From Sphingosinicella sp. YJ22 (GTDB lineage Bacteria; Pseudomonadota; Alphaproteobacteria; Sphingomonadales; Sphingomonadaceae), in the NCBI RefSeq assembly GCF_011320075.1, contig NZ_JAANPA010000020.1:1-48254 (forward strand): a DNA stretch of 48,254 nt. The letters run 5' to 3'. A program made the translations under genes and the position numbers. A model generated the notes under the pieces. That model worked only from the letters and a program-made list of their open reading frames with translations, did not search any database and was not told the DNA's origin. Below, one piece after another: positions 30,863-39,800 of this stretch. The number at the start of each line of letters is the position of its first letter. The stretch's first letter is position 1.

Positions 30863-31344
30863 GGCGCCGGATAGCTGATCGCGACCACCTCATATTCCTT
30901 GTCGCCGGCGGGGAGGCGGACCAGCCGCGTGTCGCCAACCGCGGCGCCACGGATCGCCATCGCCATCGGCGAGTAGAAGCTGATACGTCCAGCGCCGGCG
31001 TCGGCCTCGTCCTCGCCGACCAGGGTCACGACGCGCTCATTGTCGTCCTCGTCGGCGAGGGTGACGGTCGCCCCGAACCACGCCCGCGCCTGGTCCGGCT
31101 GGCGGGCGGGGTCGGTGACCTTGGCCTGCTTCATCCGCCGGGCGAGGAAGTTGATCCGCCGGTCGACCTCGCGCAGCCGCTTGCGGCCATATTGGTAGTC
31201 GGCATTCTCCGAGCGGTCGCCATTGGCCGCGGCCCAGGCGATGGTCTCGAGCAGCTTGGGCCGCTCGCCGCCGAACAGCGCCTCATATTCCTCGCGCAGC
31301 GCTCGGTAGCCGGCGGGGGTGATGTAGTTGGGACGGTCTGACAT
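30859..31344 (-). CDS. greB: Transcription elongation factor GreB
   Basis: A 161-residue Gre factor. N-terminal coiled-coil (YITPAGYRALREEYEALF to REVDRRINFLARRMKQAKV) with acidic tip GDRSENADYQYG, and C-terminal FKBP-like domain (VTLADEDDNERVVTLVGEDEADAGAGRISFYSPMA). It helps backtracked RNA polymerase by stimulating transcript cleavage. The start ATG at 31344 (MSDRPNYITP) fits the family; the longer open frame begins in a repeat. The PNYITP...G pattern and the E..ALF stretch favour GreB over GreA. Confidence 0.93.
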   Translation of the reverse strand: MSDRPNYITPAGYRALREEYEALFGGERPKLLETIAWAAANGDRSENADYQYGRKRLREVDRRINFLARRMKQAKVTDPARQPDQARAWFGATVTLADEDDNERVVTLVGEDEADAGAGRISFYSPMAMAIRGAAVGDTRLVRLPAGDKEYEVVAISYPAP

Positions 31345-31374
31345 GGCTTCAGCTAGGACAGAGGCGCATCTCCC

Positions 31375-31456
31375 GTCACCCTGAACTTGTTTCAGGGGCC
31401 ATTCGGCCGACTGCACCGCGGCACGCGGATGGATGCTGAAACAAGTTCAGCATGAC
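31375..31456. repeat. 82-base inverted-repeat element between greB and slt
   Basis: Left arm 31375-31395 and right arm 31436-31456 are inverted copies, 19 of 21 bases matching (core TGAACTTGTTTCAG). The intervening 40 bases are GC-rich. No gene is present. This motif is, from memory, a frequent intergenic repeat in sphingomonad genomes; its transposition mechanism is unknown to me. Confidence 0.8.
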
Positions 31457-31482
31457 ACAGTGCGCGTGTCGCGCTCGGCTGT

Positions 31483-33429
31483 TTAGCGCCGCCCGAGATA
31501 GTAGCTCAGCCGCGCGTTGGCCGGGCTGCGCGCCTGCTGCGGGTACATGAGGTCGTAGACCACCGCATTCTCGAGCACGCGCTGGACGTAATTGCGGGTC
31601 TCGGTGAACGGGATCCGCTCGATCCACTCGACCATGTCGACCCCGGGCGTGCGCGGATCGCCATTTTCGCGGACGAAGCGGCGGGCATTGCCCGGCCCGG
31701 CATTGTAGCTCGCGATCGCCAGCGGGTAGCTGCCGCCCCACTGGTCGAGCAGGCTGGCGAAATAGGTCGAGCCGAGGAGGACGTTGAAGTCCGGGTCGCT
31801 GGTCAGCCGGCTGAGCGAGTAGGACTGGCCGAGTTGGCCCGAGACCTGCCGCGCCGTCGCCGGCATCAGCTGCATCAGTCCGCGCGCCCCGGCCGAGCTC
31901 ACCGCCTCGCGGTCGAACAGGCTCTCCTGGCGGGTGATTCCGTGGACCACCGACCAATGGCGGTTGTTCGCCGGCGGCACGCGCAGCTCGGGGAAGCCCC
32001 AGGCATGGACGTCGGCGGCGCCCTGGCGGCGCGCCTCGCGCGAGACCAGCACGCCGAGGTCGCGCCGGCCGACCTGGCGGCCGAGCTCGGCGGCGAGCTG
32101 GCGGTGCGCGTCGTTGTCGAGGTCCTCGGCGAGCGCCCGGACGAACAGCGACTGCTGGGTCCAGCTGCCGCGCTGGCCGAGATAGCGCACGGCGGCGACG
32201 AGCGGCTTGTTGTCGAACGACTGGCGGTCCGCCGCGCTGATCGCGACGCTGCCCGACGGCGGCGAGCGCAGCGGCTGGCCGATCCGCTCGGCCGAGAGCT
32301 GGCCGTAAAACTGGTCATAGTGGCGCGCCGCCTCGGCGAAGAGCGCCCGGGCCTGCGGCTCACGGCCGGCATTGCTCGCGGCGCGGCCCGCCCAGTAGAG
32401 GCCCTTGGTCTGGCTCTGCGGCGACTGCGAGGCGCGGCCGTAGCGCTCGAACATGCCGGTCGCCTCGGCGGGCTGGCGCAGACTGCGCAGCGCGGTCGTC
32501 CCGGCGAGCCAGGTGAGGTTCGTGAACTCGTCGCGCTCGCCGAAGCTTTTGGCGCTGACGTCGGTGCCGGCCGGGTAAAGGTCGTCGACCTGGGACGCGA
32601 TGTTGTAGGCGATGCTGTGCTGGCCGTCATTGGCCGCGCCGCGGGCGAGGCTGACCATCAGCTCCATGAACTGCTCGGGATTGCCCGGCTGGCGGTCGAG
32701 GTTGCGCCGCTGCGCCATCAGCCGCCGCGCCTCGCCGGGATTGCCGGTGCGGACGAGATAGCGGGCCCGGTCGTAGAGCAGCCCGGGGTCGCGCAGGCCG
32801 GCGGCCGAGGAGAGCGCCACGGCGCTGGGCGAGCGCGCCTGGAGGGCGAGGCGGGCATCGTAGATCGGCCGCCGCGCCGGCGAGCCGTAGCTTAGCATGC
32901 GCGTCGCCGCCGCCTGCTCGCCTTCGTTGAGCAGGGCGTCGATGCGCCGGTCATGGTCGGCGGCGGTGAGCTGCGGCCCGAAGGTGGCGAGCATGCGCTG
33001 CTCGAGTTCTGCGGCGAAGGACCCGGCCGCCCAGGCGCGCCTGGCGGCGTCCGAAGCCTCCTGCGGGCGGCCCTGCGCGCGCAGCGCCAAGGCGTGAAAG
33101 GCGTGGCCGGTCGCGGTCAGCGGCGGGAAGGCGGCGAAGAAGCGCACGACCTCGCTCGCCTGGCTGATCCCGGGCGAAATCTGGCGCTCGGCCGAGCGGC
33201 GCATCGCGTCCTCGCCGGGCCAGCCGCGATGGCGCAGGAGGAAGCTCGAATAGCTTTCGAACGGCGCGGTCTGGGTCTGCCTGAGCGCGTTCCACTGGTC
33301 GATGCTCGAGCCGATATAGGCGGCCGGCGGCTGGACGACCGCAGCGACCGGATCGTGGCCGGATCCGCCAAGGCCGAGGGACAAAACGGCACCGGCCGAC
33401 AGCGCGGCCAAGGCAACTTTTCTACGCAT
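31483..33429 (-). CDS. slt: Soluble lytic murein transglycosylase
   Basis: A 648-residue periplasmic enzyme. Signal peptide at the start (MRRKVALAALSAGAVLSLGL), a long helical superhelix (about 50-480), and the SLT domain at about 490-620 with GITRQESLFDREAVSSAGARGLMQLMP (catalytic Glu) and AIASYNAGPGNARR. It cleaves the glycan MurNAc-GlcNAc bond with anhydro-MurNAc formation. The longer frame from 33540 crosses the slt-dapA promoter gap and is not used. Divergent from dapA across 109 bases. Confidence 0.93.
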   Translation of the reverse strand: MRRKVALAALSAGAVLSLGLGGSGHDPVAAVVQPPAAYIGSSIDQWNALRQTQTAPFESYSSFLLRHRGWPGEDAMRRSAERQISPGISQASEVVRFFAAFPPLTATGHAFHALALRAQGRPQEASDAARRAWAAGSFAAELEQRMLATFGPQLTAADHDRRIDALLNEGEQAAATRMLSYGSPARRPIYDARLALQARSPSAVALSSAAGLRDPGLLYDRARYLVRTGNPGEARRLMAQRRNLDRQPGNPEQFMELMVSLARGAANDGQHSIAYNIASQVDDLYPAGTDVSAKSFGERDEFTNLTWLAGTTALRSLRQPAEATGMFERYGRASQSPQSQTKGLYWAGRAASNAGREPQARALFAEAARHYDQFYGQLSAERIGQPLRSPPSGSVAISAADRQSFDNKPLVAAVRYLGQRGSWTQQSLFVRALAEDLDNDAHRQLAAELGRQVGRRDLGVLVSREARRQGAADVHAWGFPELRVPPANNRHWSVVHGITRQESLFDREAVSSAGARGLMQLMPATARQVSGQLGQSYSLSRLTSDPDFNVLLGSTYFASLLDQWGGSYPLAIASYNAGPGNARRFVRENGDPRTPGVDMVEWIERIPFTETRNYVQRVLENAVVYDLMYPQQARSPANARLSYYLGRR

Positions 33430-33538
33430 GCTGGACAGAATGTCCTCCCGCTCCTTATCAGCCGCTGAACACGGGGCCCCGCGCCCCACAAACCCTGCGG
33501 CATCTACGAGGTCGTAGGGGCGACGTTGGGAGGGTTCC

Positions 33539-34408
33539 ATGTTCCGTGGCTCGATACCGGCTCTGGTGACGCCTTTTCGCGGTGAAGCGTTTGACGATGA
33601 AACTTTCCGGGCCCACGTCGAGTGGCAAATTACCGAAGGGAGTCATGCACTTGTCCCGATCGGTACGACCGGCGAACAGGCCACGCTGGATGTCGACGAG
33701 CAGCGCCGGGTGATCCGAATCGCGGTCGAGCAGGCCGCCGGGCGGGTGCCGGTCATCGCCGGCTGCGGCTCCAATTCGACCCGGACCGCGATCGATCACA
33801 TGAAGGCAGCGGCCGATTTCGGCGCGCGCGCCGCGCTGGTCGTCGTGCCTTATTACAACAAGCCCAACCAGGACGGCATCTACGCCCATTTCGCCGCCTG
33901 CGCCGAGGCGTGCCCGCTGCCGATCGTCGTCTACAACGTGCCGTCGCGGACTGTGGCGGACATCGGTATCGAGACATTGGGGCGCCTCGCGAAGATCCCG
34001 ACCGTCGTCGCGATCAAGGACGCGACCGGCAACCTGGCGCGAGTCACCGCCCAGCGCCTCGCCTGCGGCACCGATTTCGCCCAGCTCAGCGGCAATGACG
34101 ACATGGCATTGGGCTTCAACGCGATGGGCGGCGTCGGCTGCATCTCGGTCACCGCCAACGTCGCGCCCAAGCTTTGCGCGCAATTCCAGGAAGCGACCCT
34201 CAAGGGCGACTGGAAGAAGGCCCTCGAGCTCCAGGACCGCCTCTACCCGCTCCACGCCGCCCTGTTCAGCGACGCCTCGCCGGGCCCGACCAAATATGCC
34301 CTGAGCCGCCTCCGCGACTTCCCGATTGACCTCCGCCTGCCGATGACCCCCCCGTCAGAGGCCAGCCGCCGCGCGGTCGACGCGGCGCTGGAGCATGCGG
34401 GGCTCTAA
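33539..34408 (+). CDS. dapA: 4-hydroxy-tetrahydrodipicolinate synthase
   Basis: A 289-residue DapA. GTTGEQATL (about 43-50), YYNKPNQ (Tyr about 107), VVYNVPSRT (Tyr about 132 and Arg about 137), and AIKDATGN with the Schiff-base Lys about 161 are all conserved. It condenses pyruvate with aspartate semialdehyde in the lysine/DAP route. GGGAGG lies before the ATG at 33539. In many alphaproteobacteria dapA is followed by smpB, as here except for the intervening GIY-YIG gene. Confidence 0.97.
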   Translation: MFRGSIPALVTPFRGEAFDDETFRAHVEWQITEGSHALVPIGTTGEQATLDVDEQRRVIRIAVEQAAGRVPVIAGCGSNSTRTAIDHMKAAADFGARAALVVVPYYNKPNQDGIYAHFAACAEACPLPIVVYNVPSRTVADIGIETLGRLAKIPTVVAIKDATGNLARVTAQRLACGTDFAQLSGNDDMALGFNAMGGVGCISVTANVAPKLCAQFQEATLKGDWKKALELQDRLYPLHAALFSDASPGPTKYALSRLRDFPIDLRLPMTPPSEASRRAVDAALEHAGL

Positions 34409-34414
34409 GGACAT

Positions 34415-34442
34415 CCGTCATGCCAGCGAAAGCTGGCATCTC
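34415..34442. repeat. Left palindromic repeat flanking the GIY-YIG gene
   Basis: ATGCCAGC (34420-34427), loop GAAA, GCTGGCAT (34432-34439), with CCGTC before and CTC after. It is the inverted counterpart of the repeat at 34764-34790. Compared with that copy, stem positions TG/CA are replaced by CC/GG, both arms changing together. Confidence 0.8.
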
Positions 34443-34468
34443 TGCTCGGCTGGTCGGGGAAGGCTGCG

Positions 34469-34756
34469 GTGGTGAAAGGCGGCTGGACCTATGTCATGAC
34501 CAATAGGCCACGCGGCGTGCTCTACATTGGCGTGACAAGCGACCTGGTCGAACGGGTCGAACAGCATCGGCGAGGGGCAGGCTCGGCCTTCTGTCGCAAA
34601 TATGGCCTCAAGACTCTCGTTCTCGCGGAGGAGCACGCGACCATTGACGAGGCGATTGCGCGCGAAAAGGCCATGAAGGCCTGGAAGCGAGCGTGGAAGG
34701 TCGAACTGATCGAACGAGCGAACCCGGAGTGGCGGGACCTCTTTGGTGTGGTGTAG
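34469..34756 (+). CDS. Small GIY-YIG nuclease-family protein
   Basis: A 95-residue single-domain GIY-YIG protein. The first motif is WTYVMTNRPRGVLYIGVTSDLVERVEQHR (about residues 6-34), where TYV and YIG represent the GIY...YIG pair and the conserved Arg follows; FCRKYGLKTLVLAEEH and AIAREKAMKAWKRAWKVELIERANPEW continue the fold, with a candidate catalytic Glu in AREKAMK. The family cuts DNA and occurs in homing enzymes, UvrC and repair. Two GTG codons in a row (34469 and 34472) are possible starts. It stands exactly between two inverted palindromes and separates dapA from smpB, as an inserted unit would. Confidence 0.85.
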   Translation: MVKGGWTYVMTNRPRGVLYIGVTSDLVERVEQHRRGAGSAFCRKYGLKTLVLAEEHATIDEAIAREKAMKAWKRAWKVELIERANPEWRDLFGVV

Positions 34757-34761
34757 CGGAG

Positions 34762-34790
34762 GGAGACCCCAGCTTTCGCTGGGGTGACGG
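34762..34790. repeat. Right palindromic repeat flanking the GIY-YIG gene
   Basis: ACCCCAGC (34766-34773), loop TTTC, GCTGGGGT (34778-34785), then GACGG. In reverse complement it reads CCGTCA-CC-CCAGC-GAAA-GCTGG-GG-TCTC, against CCGTCA-TG-CCAGC-GAAA-GCTGG-CA-TCTC on the left. Confidence 0.8.
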
Positions 34791-34837
34791 TTGCGGGGGC
34801 TGGCGTCGGCTTCCTGCCAGCCCTATCTCCCCGGCCC

Positions 34838-35320
34838 ATGGCCCGCCCGCGTCCCACTGCTTTCGACAAGAAGAAGATCGTCGCCGAGAACCGGCGCGCT
34901 CGGTTCGATTATGCGATCGATGAGGTCTACGAGGCTGGGATCGCGCTGACCGGGACCGAGGTGAAGTCGCTTCGCTTCGGCGAGGGGTCGATCGCGGAGA
35001 GCTATGCCGAGGTCAAGGAAGGCGAGATCTGGCTGATCAACGCCAACATCCCCGAGTTCAGCCACGGCAACCGCCACAACCATGAGCCCAAGCGACCGCG
35101 GAAGTTGCTGCTCAACCACCGCGAGATCAGCAAGATGTTCGGCGCCGTCGCGCGCCAGGGCATGACGCTGGTGCCGCTGTCGGTCTATTTCAACGGCAAG
35201 GGGCGGGCGAAGGTCGAGCTCGCGCTGGCCAAGGGCCGCAAGGCGCACGACAAGCGCGAGTACCAGGCCGAGAAGGACTGGAAGCGCGAACAAGGCCGCC
35301 TGTTAAGGGAACATGGGTGA
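34838..35320 (+). CDS. smpB: SsrA-binding protein
   Basis: A 160-residue Smp[34 protein letters not shown] at the N-terminus, [35 protein letters not shown] in the middle and the basic tail [22 protein letters not shown] are typical. It carries tmRNA to stalled ribosomes in trans-translation. The ATG at 34838 fits the family ([15 protein letters not shown]); the frame upstream to 34784 lies in the repeat. The gene follows dapA and the GIY-YIG unit. Confidence 0.96.
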   Translation: MARPRPTAFDKKKIVAENRRARFDYAIDEVYEAGIALTGTEVKSLRFGEGSIAESYAEVKEGEIWLINANIPEFSHGNRHNHEPKRPRKLLLNHREISKMFGAVARQGMTLVPLSVYFNGKGRAKVELALAKGRKAHDKREYQAEKDWKREQGRLLREHG

Positions 35321-35467
35321 TTTACGATTATAAGTCACCGGCGCATAATGCGGGGGTGATCGGGCGTTCGGGTGAAATGCGGATAGCGAAGTACCGTTTT
35401 GCCGAACTTGCCCTCTTGTCGGCTTGCTTCGTCGCGCCTTCCGCCCGTTTCACGGAAGGCCGGTGGA

Positions 35468-35486
35468 CCCTGGATCGAGTCCGGGG
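35468..35486. repeat. Degenerate palindromic repeat between smpB and the DUF2062 gene
   Basis: CCCTGGA (35468-35474) pairs with TCCGGGG (35480-35486) with one G-U pair, loop TCGAG. The 180-base gap 35321-35500 contains no convincing gene; the small frame at 35317-35508 is discounted. The palindrome resembles a common sphingomonad intergenic sequence (consensus GGACCCCGGATCAAGTCCGGGG-type, from memory). Confidence 0.45.
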
Positions 35487-35500
35487 CGACGGAATGACCC

Positions 35501-36079
35501 ATGCGTGACCGCCTCGCCCGCCTGATTCGCGACAACACGCCGACCCGCGAGCAGATGCAGCAGTCGAAGCTGGTGAGCCGCTTCGCCGGCCGCGCGCTGC
35601 ACAGCCAATATTGGCGCTTCACCCGCCGGTCGGTGCCGCGCGGCGTCGGCGTCGGCATCCTCATCGGCATCTTCCTGATGATCCCGGGGCTTCAGATCGT
35701 CGGAGCGACTCTCGTGTCGCTGCCGCTGCGGGCCAACGTGCCGCTCGCCGGCGCGATGACCTTCCTCAGCAATCCGGCGACGACTCCGTTCATCCTGCTC
35801 GCGTCGATCTGGACCGGCAACCAGCTCGGCTTCCATGCCGACATCTCGACCTTCCAGGCCCTGTCCGCGCGCGGCGCCGGGTTCAGCGAATGGATCGGCT
35901 GGCTGCTGTCGGACGCGGCGCCGGCCCTGTTCGCCGGGCTGTTCATCATCGGCGCGGCGGCGGGCCTCGTCGGTTATCTCGTCGCGGGCTGGATCTGGCG
36001 GGTGCGCATCGCCCGCAAGTGGCACCGCCGCCAGGAGCGCCGCCGGGAAGAACAGGCCCCGGAGCCGCTCCAGGCCTGA
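35501..36079 (+). CDS. DUF2062 membrane protein
   Basis: A 192-residue integral membrane protein. Hydrophobic segments at about residues 50-75 (GVGVGILIGIFLMIPGLQIVGATLVSLPL), 85-105 (MTFLSNPATTPFILLASIWTGNQLG) and 140-170 (APALFAGLFIIGAAAGLVGYLVAGWIW), with the family-typical PGLQ and NPxTxP stretches of DUF2062. A basic C-terminal tail follows. Function is unknown in the literature I can recall. 43 bases separate it from cckA, so cotranscription is likely. Confidence 0.85.
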   Translation: MRDRLARLIRDNTPTREQMQQSKLVSRFAGRALHSQYWRFTRRSVPRGVGVGILIGIFLMIPGLQIVGATLVSLPLRANVPLAGAMTFLSNPATTPFILLASIWTGNQLGFHADISTFQALSARGAGFSEWIGWLLSDAAPALFAGLFIIGAAAGLVGYLVAGWIWRVRIARKWHRRQERRREEQAPEPLQA

Positions 36080-36122
36080 ATCTTCGGCTTGCGCCCGGGC
36101 GCGTCTGCGCATCAGGTAGGGT

Positions 36123-38537
36123 ATGGCAAGCGTCGTCGCGGAAAGGGGATTCGCCGGGAAGGCACGGACTGGGCCGTCGCTGGCCCTGTTCGTCGCCGGC
36201 GCTCTGGTTTCCAGCGCTATCCTGTTGTGGGCGGTGCGCGACCCGCTGTTCGCCGCGGCCTTCCTCGGCGGCACCATCGCCACCGGCGGAATCCTCGCCC
36301 TGCTGGTCGGGACCGGAGGACGGGCCGAGACGGCGGCGGTCGAGGCCGAGGACGAGGCGCTCGACCCCAATCTGCTTCGCGTCGTGCTCGACGGCGCGGG
36401 CGGCGGCAGCGCGGCGCTGGCGATCACGTCGGCGTCCGACCTCGAGCTGTTCGCCGCCAACGACAGGTTCAGCCGGTGGTTCGGCGCCCCCGCGAGCATC
36501 GGCGAGCTCGCCGACGGCGTCGAGGACCCGCGCCAGCTTCACGACGCCGCTGCTCTGGCACGCGCCGAGGGCAGTGCGGTGGTCGCGTCGATGATGCTGG
36601 CCGGCGCGCCGATGCGAGTGAAGGCGCGGCTCGCCGGCGCCACCGCCGGGCACATCGTCTGGCGGTTCGATCGCGCGGAGGATGTCGATCACGCCGCCGA
36701 GGCGAAGCGGATGGTGGCGGGCGCCGCCGGCGGACGGCTGGGCGAGGCGGGCATCATGGCCGTGCTCGCCGATCCGGGCGGAACGATCCTCGCCGCCAAC
36801 CAGGTCTTCGCCGTGCGCGCGACTGGCGAGACCGGCGAGGACGTGACCGGCGCTCAGCTCGTCACCTTCCTGTCCGCGTCGAGCAGCGGCCAGTTCCACT
36901 TCACCATCGAGGGGCGCGGCGCGACTCCGCTGCGCATCATCCGGGTGCCGGTCGAGGACAGCGAGGACGGTCTCGCCATGTTCCTGATGCTCGACGAGCT
37001 CGGCTTTTCCGGCGCGAGCGGCGAGGAGGGGGTGCACGTCCTGCTCGAGCATATTCCGCTCGGCCTCGCCCTCGCCGACATGGACGGGCGCTTCACCTTC
37101 CTCAACCGCGCCTTCCGCAAGGCGGCCGGCCTTGGCCCGCAGGAAGCCGTCGCCTGGCCCGGCGACCTCGTCGTCGAGGAGGACAAGGGGGCGGTCTCCG
37201 ACTTTGTACACCGCTACGCACGCGGCCGCGGAGTCACCGGCGACCTCGCGGTGCGCCTGCGCTCGAACCCGGAGGAACCGGTCGCGCTCACCGTCGCCGG
37301 AGCGCGCGGGCTCGGCAACGCGGCGGTGCTGATGAGCCTCAAGGACAATAGCGAGGAGGCCCGGCTCAAGCGCGAGATCGCCCAGGCGACGAAGATGCAG
37401 GCGGTCGGCCAGCTCGCCGGCGGCGTCGCCCACGACTTCAACAACATTTTGACCGCGATCCTCGGCACCTGCGACCTGATGCTGATGCGGCATCTGCCGG
37501 GCGATCCGGACTATGACGACATCCACCAGATCCGGAGCAATTCGAACCGCGCCGCGAACCTGACGCGCCAGCTGCTTGCTTTCTCGCGCCAGCAGACCTT
37601 GCGGCCGCAAGTGCTGCAGCTGCCCGACGCGGTGTCGGAAGTGTCGCACCTGCTCAACCGTCTGCTCGGCGAGACGGTCAAGCTGCACGTCAAGCACGGC
37701 CGCAACCTCGGCGCGATCCGCGCCGATCCCGGCCAGCTCGAGCAGGTCATCGTCAACCTCGCGGTCAACGCCCGCGACGCGATGCAGTCGAAGGGAGAGG
37801 GCGTCGGCACCCTCAACATCGAGACCTTCGCGGTGTCGTCGGACGACGTGCGCCGGATGGGCACCGACATCCTGCCGATCGGCGACTATACCGCTCTGCG
37901 CGTCACCGACACCGGCACCGGGATTCCGCCGCACCTTCTGTCCAAGATCTTCGAGCCCTTCTTCACCACCAAGGAAGTGGGCAAGGGCACCGGTCTCGGC
38001 CTCTCCACCGTCTACGGCATCGTCAAGCAGTCGGGCGGCTTCATCTTCGCCGATAGCCAGATCGGCGAGGGGACCAGCTTCACCATCTATCTGCCGGTCC
38101 ACCAGGCCGCTGCGGCCGAGGAAGCGCCTAAGCCGAAGCTCGCCAAGGAGACCCAGAATGGCGACTGGTGGGGCAGTGGCACTATTCTCCTGGTCGAGGA
38201 CGAGGCGGTGGTGCGCGCGGTGGCCGAGCGCGCGCTCACCCGCCACGGCTACACCGTGCTGGTCGCCGAGAGCGGCGAGGAGGCGCTCGAGATCCTCAGC
38301 CGCGAAGGCGAGGTCGACCTTATGGTCTCCGACGTGGTCATGCCGACGATGGACGGCCCGACCACCGTCCGCCACGCCCGCGAGAGCCGCCCCGACCTGC
38401 CGATCCTGTTCATTTCCGGCTATGCCGAGGAGCAATTGCGGAAGTCGATCGACATCGAGAATGTCGCGTTCCTGGCCAAGCCCTTCTCGGTTCAGCAACT
38501 TGCCGAAACCGTGCGCGACACCTTGCGTGCCAAATAG
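36123..38537 (+). CDS. cckA: Cell-cycle hybrid histidine kinase CckA
   Basis: An 804-residue protein: two transmembrane helices (about 20-40 and 45-63), PAS-like regions (about 90-200 and 300-420), a HisKA domain with [14 protein letters not shown] (His about 437), a HATPase domain ([50 protein letters not shown]), and a C-terminal receiver (about 685-804, [10 protein letters not shown], phospho-Asp in MVSDVVMP about 737, and Lys in AKPF). The architecture and H-box are those of CckA, which feeds phosphate through ChpT to CtrA and CpdR. It is preceded by the DUF2062 gene and followed by a single-domain response regulator. Confidence 0.94.
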   Translation: MASVVAERGFAGKARTGPSLALFVAGALVSSAILLWAVRDPLFAAAFLGGTIATGGILALLVGTGGRAETAAVEAEDEALDPNLLRVVLDGAGGGSAALAITSASDLELFAANDRFSRWFGAPASIGELADGVEDPRQLHDAAALARAEGSAVVASMMLAGAPMRVKARLAGATAGHIVWRFDRAEDVDHAAEAKRMVAGAAGGRLGEAGIMAVLADPGGTILAANQVFAVRATGETGEDVTGAQLVTFLSASSSGQFHFTIEGRGATPLRIIRVPVEDSEDGLAMFLMLDELGFSGASGEEGVHVLLEHIPLGLALADMDGRFTFLNRAFRKAAGLGPQEAVAWPGDLVVEEDKGAVSDFVHRYARGRGVTGDLAVRLRSNPEEPVALTVAGARGLGNAAVLMSLKDNSEEARLKREIAQATKMQAVGQLAGGVAHDFNNILTAILGTCDLMLMRHLPGDPDYDDIHQIRSNSNRAANLTRQLLAFSRQQTLRPQVLQLPDAVSEVSHLLNRLLGETVKLHVKHGRNLGAIRADPGQLEQVIVNLAVNARDAMQSKGEGVGTLNIETFAVSSDDVRRMGTDILPIGDYTALRVTDTGTGIPPHLLSKIFEPFFTTKEVGKGTGLGLSTVYGIVKQSGGFIFADSQIGEGTSFTIYLPVHQAAAAEEAPKPKLAKETQNGDWWGSGTILLVEDEAVVRAVAERALTRHGYTVLVAESGEEALEILSREGEVDLMVSDVVMPTMDGPTTVRHARESRPDLPILFISGYAEEQLRKSIDIENVAFLAKPFSVQQLAETVRDTLRAK

Positions 38538-38576
38538 GTCTTTTCCTTTCCGAAACAGACGTTAACTCACGCGGAC

Positions 38577-38936
38577 ATGAGTGAAGCGCGCAGCATCCTG
38601 ATCGTCGAGGACGAGCCTCTCATCGCGATGATGCTCGAGGATTTTCTCGACTCGCTCGGCCACAAGGTCGTCGCGAGCTGCGACTCGGTGTCCGACGCGC
38701 TCGCTCATGTCGAGCAGGGCGGGTTCGACGTCGCGATCATCGACGTCCAGCTCAAGGACGGCGAGAGCGTGTGGCCGGTCGCCGACAAGCTCGCTGACGC
38801 CGGAACGCCTTTCGTCATCGCCACCGGCGGTCATGTCGAGCCGCCACCCGCGGCCCATGCCGACGCGCCGACGCTGACCAAGCCCTACACGATCGATTCG
38901 ATCGAGCCGGCGATCGCGGAGGCGATGGCCCGCTAG
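38577..38936 (+). CDS. Single-domain response regulator
   Basis: A 119-residue receiver: acidic triad IVEDEP (E11, D12, E13), phospho-acceptor D56 in AIIDVQL, the Thr in PFVIATGG, and the conserved Lys in LTKPY. No output domain is present. The PFVIATGG stretch only partly resembles the FATGUY motif of alphaproteobacterial stress regulators (I for F, no aromatic residue after the G), so assignment to that group is not made. It is 39 bases from cckA. A GTTAAC lies at 38561-38566. Confidence 0.9.
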   Translation: MSEARSILIVEDEPLIAMMLEDFLDSLGHKVVASCDSVSDALAHVEQGGFDVAIIDVQLKDGESVWPVADKLADAGTPFVIATGGHVEPPPAAHADAPTLTKPYTIDSIEPAIAEAMAR

Positions 38937-38939
38937 GCC

Positions 38940-39767
38940 GTGAACCGCCGGCCGAGACGGATGCTCGCCTTCCTGCTCATCCCCGTCGGCCTGTACCTGA
39001 TCGCCGCCGTTGCGGCCTATGTAAGCCAGACTCGGCTGATTTTTCCAAACTGGGCGGTTCCAGCCGCTGGCCCGCTGGCCCCGGGTGTCGAACGCCTCAC
39101 CCTCGACCGGCCCAATGGCGACCGGCTCGAAGGCATCTATATCCCGGCACGGCAGCATGGCGGCGACGGCACCCTCCTTCTGCTCTTTTCGGGCAATGCC
39201 TCTAACGCCCAGGCCTTGGCCGAGCATTTCGCGAGCATCTATCCCGAGCATCCGCTCGCTGCCTTCCATTATCGCGGATATGCGCCGAGCACCGGCACGC
39301 CGGGCGCCGCCGGCCTGATCGAGGACGCCCCGGCGATCCACGACCTGCTCGTCCAACGGTACAGTCCGAAGCGAGTCGTCGCGATCGGCATCAGCCTAGG
39401 CAGCGGAGTCGCCGCCCAGCTCGCGGCGCAGCGGCCGCTTGCCGGCCTCATTCTCATCACCCCGTTCGATTCGCTGGGCGCGATGGCGCGGGAATCCTAT
39501 GCCTGGCTGCCGGTCGCGCTGCTGTTCAGGCACGAGATGAGCTCGGTCGAGGCCCTCGAGGACGTGCCAATTCCGGTCGCGATCATCGCTGCCGGACAGG
39601 ACACGCTCATCCGCCCCGCCCGCACCGACGCGCTCAGGGCCGCGATTCCCAACCTCGTGTTCGACCGCGTCTTCCCCGCGGCCGGCCACAACGACATCCT
39701 CGCCCAGCCCGGGATCGAGGAGGCGATGCGCGCGGCCCTGGAAGCGGTGAGGCTCCCAGCGGCCTGA
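38940..39767 (+). CDS. Membrane-anchored alpha/beta hydrolase
   Basis: A 275-residue protein with one N-terminal hydrophobic helix (MLAFLLIPVGLYLIAAVAAYV), then an alpha/beta-hydrolase fold with nucleophile elbow GISLGSG (Ser about 150), acid AAGQDTLIRP and His AAGHNDI. Serine esterase or peptidase of unknown substrate, resembling the BEM46/YqiA-type hydrolases. The GTG at 38940 starts 3 bases past the regulator stop, so translational coupling is probable; an ATG at 38961 is possible. Confidence 0.87.
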   Translation: MNRRPRRMLAFLLIPVGLYLIAAVAAYVSQTRLIFPNWAVPAAGPLAPGVERLTLDRPNGDRLEGIYIPARQHGGDGTLLLLFSGNASNAQALAEHFASIYPEHPLAAFHYRGYAPSTGTPGAAGLIEDAPAIHDLLVQRYSPKRVVAIGISLGSGVAAQLAAQRPLAGLILITPFDSLGAMARESYAWLPVALLFRHEMSSVEALEDVPIPVAIIAAGQDTLIRPARTDALRAAIPNLVFDRVFPAAGHNDILAQPGIEEAMRAALEAVRLPAA

Positions 39768-39800
39768 GCGAGGGCAGCGACGGCAAATCCATTTTTGTTC

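Noticed and set aside
34784-34837. Upstream extension of smpB
   Set aside because: It lies in the right GIY-YIG flanking palindrome; the known SmpB N-terminus begins at 34838.
35317-35508. Small plus-strand frame of 63 codons after smpB
   Set aside because: It starts at a GTG inside the end of smpB, runs through palindromic repeat sequence and has no ribosome site or similarity.
35946-38498. 850-codon minus-strand frame
   Set aside because: Antisense shadow of cckA.
38577-38936. FATGUY-type general stress regulator (SdrG-like)
   Set aside because: The motif fits only partly (IATGG) and no PhyR, NepR or EcfG gene is nearby.
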